NCBI GenBank assembly: GCA_021404565.1 | Contig: JAAWWF010000042.1 | Span: forward strand, 62,001 to 126,000 | Reading direction: 5' to 3' | From: Roseivirga sp. | Lineage (GTDB): Bacteria; Bacteroidota; Bacteroidia; Cytophagales; Cyclobacteriaceae | Length of the DNA: 64,000 nt | Shown here: positions 59,646 through 64,000 of the stretch, in pieces | Position numbering within the stretch: position 1 is the stretch's first letter | Layout: each line of letters begins with the position of its first letter | Made by a program: the position numbers and the translations under genes | The notes under the pieces: model-generated | Database searches by the model: none | What the model saw: only the letters and a program-made list of their open reading frames with translations | What the model was told of the DNA's origin: nothing

Positions 59646-61204
59646 AAATCTTTGGGGATTTCTATGGTCACCCGGAAACCACCTTCTGGCAGCTTGCGAG
59701 TCAGTACACTGGCTTTTACATCTTTACCAAGCTGACGGGTAATGATATCAAGTCTTTCCTTACCCAGGTTTAGGCCTTTACTATTGCCCTGTCCTTTGTT
59801 GCTCCCTTCGCCATTGTCTGAAACCTCCAGTACACAGGCATTGTCTGTATAAAACACACTGAGCTGAATATGGCTGGCCTTTCCATTGACAACACCATGG
59901 ATCACAGCATTTTCCAGGTAAGGTTGCAATATCATCGAGGGCACAAGCATGTTCTGATTTACCTCTGAAGCTACATTGATATCATAGGAGAAGGGGGTTC
60001 TCATATTTTCCAATTCGAGGTACAACCTGCTTATTTCCACCTCCTGTGTGAGGGCATGTAGGGTGTCGTCTGACTGGGAGAGTACCATGCGCAACAATCT
60101 CGAGAGTTTGACGATATAGTCATTGGCCATTTCGCTATCCTGCTTGTTGATCAGGTTCTGGATGGCATTCAGAGCATTGAAGAGAAAGTGGGGATTGAGC
60201 TGTGCTCTGATTGCCTTCAGCTCAGCTTCGGAGAGTTTTTGCATCAGGTCCAGTTTCTGGATTCTGCGTCCGGTGAGATACCTGTAAACAGCAAATGCTA
60301 TAATCAAGAGAGGTAGTATGATTGCCAGCCAATACCCTCCCTGATGCCAGAATGAGTTTTTGATCGTAAAAGAATAGGAGATGCTGCGCTCACCATACTT
60401 CTTGTAACGGTTCTCAATAAGTATCATGTAGTTGCCCGGTGTCAGATCTGCCATGTTCACCAGGTTTTCGTCATTAGACATATATTGCAGCTCTTGCGGG
60501 CCATCTTTACCACCGTAGAGTGTGATGCCGACAATCCCTTGTCCATGAGTGGTAGAGAGTACCAGATTTTTAATGTCATGAGGGAAGGAAGGGTTCTCAG
60601 GCAAGCCATCTGGACTCAGCTTACTAACATAACCCTTATCCAGCCATTCTTCATAAGTTCTGTGGGTTTCGTCAGCATTGGTTTTTAAACCCTTCATCAA
60701 CCAGTTTTGAAGCTCTTCCATCAGAAAGATGTCGTAAACTTCCAGCTCCGGCCAATCTACCCGGTATTTAAACTGTAAGATACTTTGATCCGCGCCCCGG
60801 GGAGTGACTTTTAGGAGAGGACTTTCAACAATAATCTGATCCCCTCCGCCACCTGAATGGCTCCTCGTTCCCAAAAATGCCACACTATCGCCACCGTATA
60901 CAAAGTTGAAATTCTTAATGGTACGGGGAGGCGAACCAGATCTGTGGACTTTGTAAAACTGACCTTTGTCCTTTGTAATCTCCGGCAGGAACAGAATGAT
61001 CTGCGTCTTATGTGGTATCCACAGATTAATGGGCAGGTTCTCGTCATCAAAGCCATCGCAAAGAGTTGAGATATCCAGCAACTGATTGGTTTGACTGTCC
61101 CGCACCTGAATGCCCAAAGGTATGGGCCCTGTACTGATAAGGGTTTGCTGCGCCATGACCGTGGCGCTGCAAAAAAGTAATGTAATGATTAAAAGTATTC
61201 TCAT
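59642..61204 (-). CDS. LytS-like histidine kinase (HisKA_7TM-lacking, His_kinase domain)
   Basis: A 520-residue membrane kinase from the Met at 61204, which opens a signal peptide (MRILLIITLLFCSATVMAQ); an upstream Met at 61225 adds seven polar residues. A large extracytoplasmic domain runs to about 285, then one membrane helix (WLAIILPLLIIAFAVYRYL). The His kinase domain has the phosphoacceptor in IRAQLNPHFLFNALNAIQNLI (H339 from this start) and the ATPase site VSDNGEGSNKGQG with SKGLNLGKERL. It works with the LytTR regulator encoded next. Confidence 0.92.
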   Translation of the reverse strand: MRILLIITLLFCSATVMAQQTLISTGPIPLGIQVRDSQTNQLLDISTLCDGFDDENLPINLWIPHKTQIILFLPEITKDKGQFYKVHRSGSPPRTIKNFNFVYGGDSVAFLGTRSHSGGGGDQIIVESPLLKVTPRGADQSILQFKYRVDWPELEVYDIFLMEELQNWLMKGLKTNADETHRTYEEWLDKGYVSKLSPDGLPENPSFPHDIKNLVLSTTHGQGIVGITLYGGKDGPQELQYMSNDENLVNMADLTPGNYMILIENRYKKYGERSISYSFTIKNSFWHQGGYWLAIILPLLIIAFAVYRYLTGRRIQKLDLMQKLSEAELKAIRAQLNPHFLFNALNAIQNLINKQDSEMANDYIVKLSRLLRMVLSQSDDTLHALTQEVEISRLYLELENMRTPFSYDINVASEVNQNMLVPSMILQPYLENAVIHGVVNGKASHIQLSVFYTDNACVLEVSDNGEGSNKGQGNSKGLNLGKERLDIITRQLGKDVKASVLTRKLPEGGFRVTIEIPKDL

Positions 61205-61264
61205 GATTTTGAGTTTTTGATTCAAAACGAAGAACCAAAAAACCTAAGTTAGAAAAATGCTCAA

Positions 61265-61294
61265 TGAGAATTCGGTAAGCCCCGGTGAGAATTC
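61265..61294. promoter_or_regulatory. Paired 9-bp direct repeat, likely LytTR binding site
   Basis: TGAGAATTC at 61265-61273 and again at 61286-61294, separated by exactly 12 bp (21-bp period). This is the known geometry of LytTR regulator sites. It lies 40-90 bp upstream of the LytS-like kinase start, so autoregulation is likely. Confidence 0.65.
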
Positions 61295-61352
61295 AGCAGA
61301 TGACTATAAGTCCATGTAATAGCAAGTTCAAACTGTTCAAACTGTTCACCCT

Positions 61353-61377
61353 GTCGCAGGTTTTCCAAACCTGTGAC
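61353..61377. terminator. Hairpin downstream of the VOC gene
   Basis: GTCGCAGGTTT - TCC - AAACCTGTGAC, an 11-bp stem with one G:T pair and a 3-base loop. On the minus strand it follows the VOC stop codon by about 70 bp. It has no T-run; it may be a terminator or a dispersed palindromic repeat. The 223-bp gap holds this, two TTCAAACTG copies and the LytTR-type repeat. Confidence 0.45.
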
Positions 61378-61448
61378 TACCCTATGGCATTATTGCTGCT
61401 GCTTGAAAACCCAGCCGCTTGCCTTTGACGAGTGGCCGCAGCAATGCA

Positions 61449-61808
61449 TTACAGCTTCTGCTTAAAAACCATCGAATTGCGGTCCGGATCGTAAATGCCT
61501 ACAGACCGAAAGCCTCCTTCTTCGGTTACATGGCTCATCATTTGACCGCCATGAGATTTGGCTACCTGGAGTATCTGGTCCAGGTCATCCACCAGAATAT
61601 CAAACTGATGGCGGTTTTGCTCAGCGCTGTTTTGCGCCAGCTCGGCAGGGCAGAAGAGAAGCTTCAGGTCGCCCCATTGACCTGCGTAAAGTCTGCTGCT
61701 ATACATGTCCTGCTCAGTAAAATCGATGCCGAATACAGCCGTATAGAAATCGAGCATTTTAGACATGTCTGTAATGGCAAGGGTCAGTCCTTCTATTTGA
61801 TAGCTCAT
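61449..61808 (-). CDS. VOC family protein, metal site incomplete
   Basis: A 119-residue VOC-fold protein. The first metal position (usually His) is replaced in GLTLAITDMSKMLDFY, and the last (usually Glu) in YDPDRNSMVFKQKL, so it is probably a binding protein rather than a glyoxalase. Its ATG overlaps the stop of the penicillin acylase gene (ATGA), so it is cotranslated; a protective or ligand-binding role in that unit is possible. Confidence 0.8.
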   Translation of the reverse strand: MSYQIEGLTLAITDMSKMLDFYTAVFGIDFTEQDMYSSRLYAGQWGDLKLLFCPAELAQNSAEQNRHQFDILVDDLDQILQVAKSHGGQMMSHVTEEGGFRSVGIYDPDRNSMVFKQKL

Positions 61809-64000
61809 TTCTTTGGGTTTAAGGTGATTTTCTCAGCAGTAACTGATTCTACTTTTTCCCGACTGTAATAAACCGGGAAGAACTGATCTTTAGCCCAGGG
61901 CTCAAACAGGTTGCGATAATATGGACTTTCAGGGTTGCCCGACTGGCCCGGACCATTGGTGCCTATGGCAGCGTCCCAGTCACCCGTATTCACAATCATG
62001 CGAAAAGAAGCACCACTGCTTTGGCGCATATTGCCCCCTGAGGAGCCGGGAGTATAGGAATTCCCGCCCCTGGGCAAGGGCCCCAGATTAAGTTTGGCTT
62101 TATGTTCTTGATTGACTGCATTTCCCAGGGCATGCGCCATATAGGTATGCTTGTTATCGGCCTGACCATACTGCCATTTGCTCATATCGGAGCCCAGTTT
62201 TTCTTCCAGGCCATTTACTGCTGTCTTGAAAGCTTCGTAAAGAAATAGGTCTCTTTTTACCTTGGGTTGACTGCCAAACTTTCGCAGATCAACCGTGATC
62301 CAATCGACAATCTTTTTCATTTGAAGGCCCCTGATCAACCCCCGAGCTTCATCAGGTATAAATTTAGCCGAAGCCTGTTGTCTGATCTCGTTTTCCCAAG
62401 CCACGTAGATGGCTGCCGCGATTGAATTGGGCTCAAGTCTATAGTCCCAGTTTTTTAATTGATCCAGAGCTCTCTTGGCCTTTTGGTCGAACTTAAAATC
62501 CATGATCATGGGCACCAGGGTTCTTGCAGGAATAGATAAATAATCCACCTGTAGGGTCCTCATATCTTCCATGGTGAGTTTTTTTCCGGAGCTGAGTACC
62601 TCATTTACCCTGTCTCCACGATATGGGTCAGACCAGTTAAAGCCTATGGCATCCCAGTGTTCATAGTCATCCGGAGTGACACTTTGATTGGCCGTAGCGA
62701 AAAAGCCGGAGGCAGGATTAGTGGTATTGGGTTTCTCGATAATCGGCAGGTAGCCATCCCATTCGTAGCGACCGTCACCAGGCACAGGTACCATACCGCT
62801 GAAATTGCGTCTCAGTGGAGCAATGCCTACCGCTTGCCAGCCAATATTGCCCTCTTTATCGGCCCAGATCATATTCTCTCCGGGGATGTGGCTGTAGTTA
62901 CAGGCCTCTCGGAATTCCTCCCAGCTTTTAGCCTGATCCATGCGCAAAGATGCCAGATAAGGCGAACCTCCCGGCTCCAGCCAGGCACAGCGCACGGCAT
63001 AAGCTTTATTTCTTTCTGCATCAATATAGGCTACCGGACCATGGCGGGTATAACTCAGGTCCACCGTTTTATCTTCCTGCCCTTTCACTTTGATAGTTTC
63101 GGTGATAACCTCCATATCTACCCATTCGCCTTTGTATTTATATTGGTTCAGATTGTCAGGATTGAGGTCATAAACATAGAGGTCTTCCCCATCCGTTCTG
63201 AAAACGGTTAAACCCCAGGAACCATGGTCATTGTGCCCGATGGAAATACCCGGAATCTCAGGCTCTCCACCACCGATAACATTCCAGCCGGGAGCCACCA
63301 GGTGTGCCATGTAGCGCAGTGAAGGCACCGCTATGGTACGGTGCGGGTCGTTGGCCATATAAGTATTGCCGTCTTCCATCAGCTTGCCGCTCACTACCCA
63401 GTTGTTACTGCCAATGGAGTAGGTGTCATCCTCAAAGTCCTCATTCATGGCCAACAAGGCTTGTGATTCCGTGGCTGCCCGATAGGCTGGTAGCACATCC
63501 TCAGGCTGAAAACGCACACCTCTGCGATAGGCATTATATAGCTCCAGAATATTAGCAGAAAGCATTTCACTGGTGATGCTCGGGTCAAGCTTCATATCCG
63601 GCTCTTTGGGGTGAAACCAGTTCAGGTCTTTCACTGTAGCCTCACCCAACTTTGCTATGGCCCTGCCGTACTGTAATTCCTGACCGATATTGCCGAGAAG
63701 CCCCTGATGACGAGAAATCACTACCTCTGGAGTCCATTTTTCTGGCTTGATATCCAGCATCTTAAACTCAATAGGCAGGTTTTCAGGATCTGCCAGAGCT
63801 TCGGCTATATAGGCATTCACTCCATCTGCATAAGCTGTGATGATTTCGACCCCATCAGCATGATAGTAGTTCATCTCCTCTGTCATATCACCACGGAATT
63901 TGAAGAGCCGGGTACCGATATCCCTTTTCAACTCTCTTTCCCCCAGAATTTCCGCTACCGTACCCGTTGCCTGTCTTCTCCATATCTCAAACTGAAAGAG
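61805..64000 (-). CDS. Penicillin acylase family protein (partial, N-terminus beyond window)
   Basis: An Ntn-hydrolase of the penicillin/acyl-homoserine-lactone acylase family. The frame is open to the window end, giving 731 visible residues that begin LFQFEIWRRQATGTVAEILG, the typical early part of the alpha subunit. Self-cleavage would expose the nucleophile Ser encoded at 63407-63409 in IGSNNWVVSG, with ANDPH and the oxyanion Asn further on; PGENMIWADKEGNIGWQ and LPRGGNSYTPGS fit too. It cleaves amide bonds of acyl side chains in the periplasm; the true substrate is unknown. Confidence 0.92.
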   Translation of the reverse strand, partial: LFQFEIWRRQATGTVAEILGERELKRDIGTRLFKFRGDMTEEMNYYHADGVEIITAYADGVNAYIAEALADPENLPIEFKMLDIKPEKWTPEVVISRHQGLLGNIGQELQYGRAIAKLGEATVKDLNWFHPKEPDMKLDPSITSEMLSANILELYNAYRRGVRFQPEDVLPAYRAATESQALLAMNEDFEDDTYSIGSNNWVVSGKLMEDGNTYMANDPHRTIAVPSLRYMAHLVAPGWNVIGGGEPEIPGISIGHNDHGSWGLTVFRTDGEDLYVYDLNPDNLNQYKYKGEWVDMEVITETIKVKGQEDKTVDLSYTRHGPVAYIDAERNKAYAVRCAWLEPGGSPYLASLRMDQAKSWEEFREACNYSHIPGENMIWADKEGNIGWQAVGIAPLRRNFSGMVPVPGDGRYEWDGYLPIIEKPNTTNPASGFFATANQSVTPDDYEHWDAIGFNWSDPYRGDRVNEVLSSGKKLTMEDMRTLQVDYLSIPARTLVPMIMDFKFDQKAKRALDQLKNWDYRLEPNSIAAAIYVAWENEIRQQASAKFIPDEARGLIRGLQMKKIVDWITVDLRKFGSQPKVKRDLFLYEAFKTAVNGLEEKLGSDMSKWQYGQADNKHTYMAHALGNAVNQEHKAKLNLGPLPRGGNSYTPGSSGGNMRQSSGASFRMIVNTGDWDAAIGTNGPGQSGNPESPYYRNLFEPWAKDQFFPVYYSREKVESVTAEKITLNPKK

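Overview
The window is about 64 kb of a chromosome from a member of the Bacteroidota, most likely a marine-type Cytophagales bacterium; the genus cannot be named from sequence alone. The pointers are type IX secretion sorting domains (a gliding-motility type C-terminal module at 14083-17208 and a short type A tail at 37959-38324), SprB-like repeats, Bacteroidota-type promoters (TTTG about 19-20 bp upstream of TAnnTTTG), a SusC-plug-like fragment, a two-component-propeller hybrid sensor, and many families of about 800-residue FtsX-like permeases. No tRNA, rRNA, CRISPR array or transposase gene was found. About 49 protein genes fill the window and no gap exceeds 300 bp.

Layout. 1-2.1 kb: minus-strand serine hydrolase (cut by the window edge), ECF sigma factor and a SnoaL-like protein. 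2.3-8.0 kb: secreted amidohydrolase, M28 peptidase, and a two-gene unit of an unknown protein plus a DyP-type haem peroxidase. 8.1-13.9 kb: ankyrin protein, molybdenum hydroxylase (large subunit plus 2Fe-2S subunit), a frameshifted membrane protein and an M20 amidohydrolase. 14.1-17.2 kb: a large secreted adhesin-like protein.

17.2-35.6 kb is the most structured part. Four FtsX/MacB-type permeases, two PadR regulators and two paralogous histidine kinase/OmpR-type regulator pairs are interleaved, with a rhodanese plus MOCOS-like aminotransferase operon between them. No ATP-binding subunit is present. Both kinase/regulator operons are preceded by a GTTAA array with identical helical phasing (10-11-9-11 bp) at exactly the same distance from a -7 box and from the start codon, which defines a likely shared binding site for the encoded regulators. 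Both PadR genes sit behind promoters with tandem TTTTACAA boxes overlapping the core elements.

35.6-38.3 kb: a 155-bp MITE-like element, a MuiA/DUF4139 protein with an inserted carboxypeptidase-regulatory plus plug-like segment, and a small T9SS cargo. 38.3-44.2 kb: histidine degradation genes hutI, hutU, hutH with a divergent LysR regulator. 44.4-47.5 kb: AraC regulator, VOC protein, MFS transporter, small secreted protein. 47.5-52 kb: S9 prolyl-oligopeptidase family enzyme, lipoprotein, HExxH protein. 51.7-55.4 kb: LuxR-type regulator with a propeller sensor kinase. 55.5-58.9 kb: three unknown genes. 58.9-61.2 kb: LytTR regulator and LytS-like kinase with a two-copy 9-bp direct repeat upstream. 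61.4-64 kb: VOC protein and a penicillin acylase family enzyme cut by the window end.

The common theme is peptide and amino acid catabolism (M28, M20, S9, penicillin acylase, Hut) combined with dense signal transduction controlling envelope permeases.
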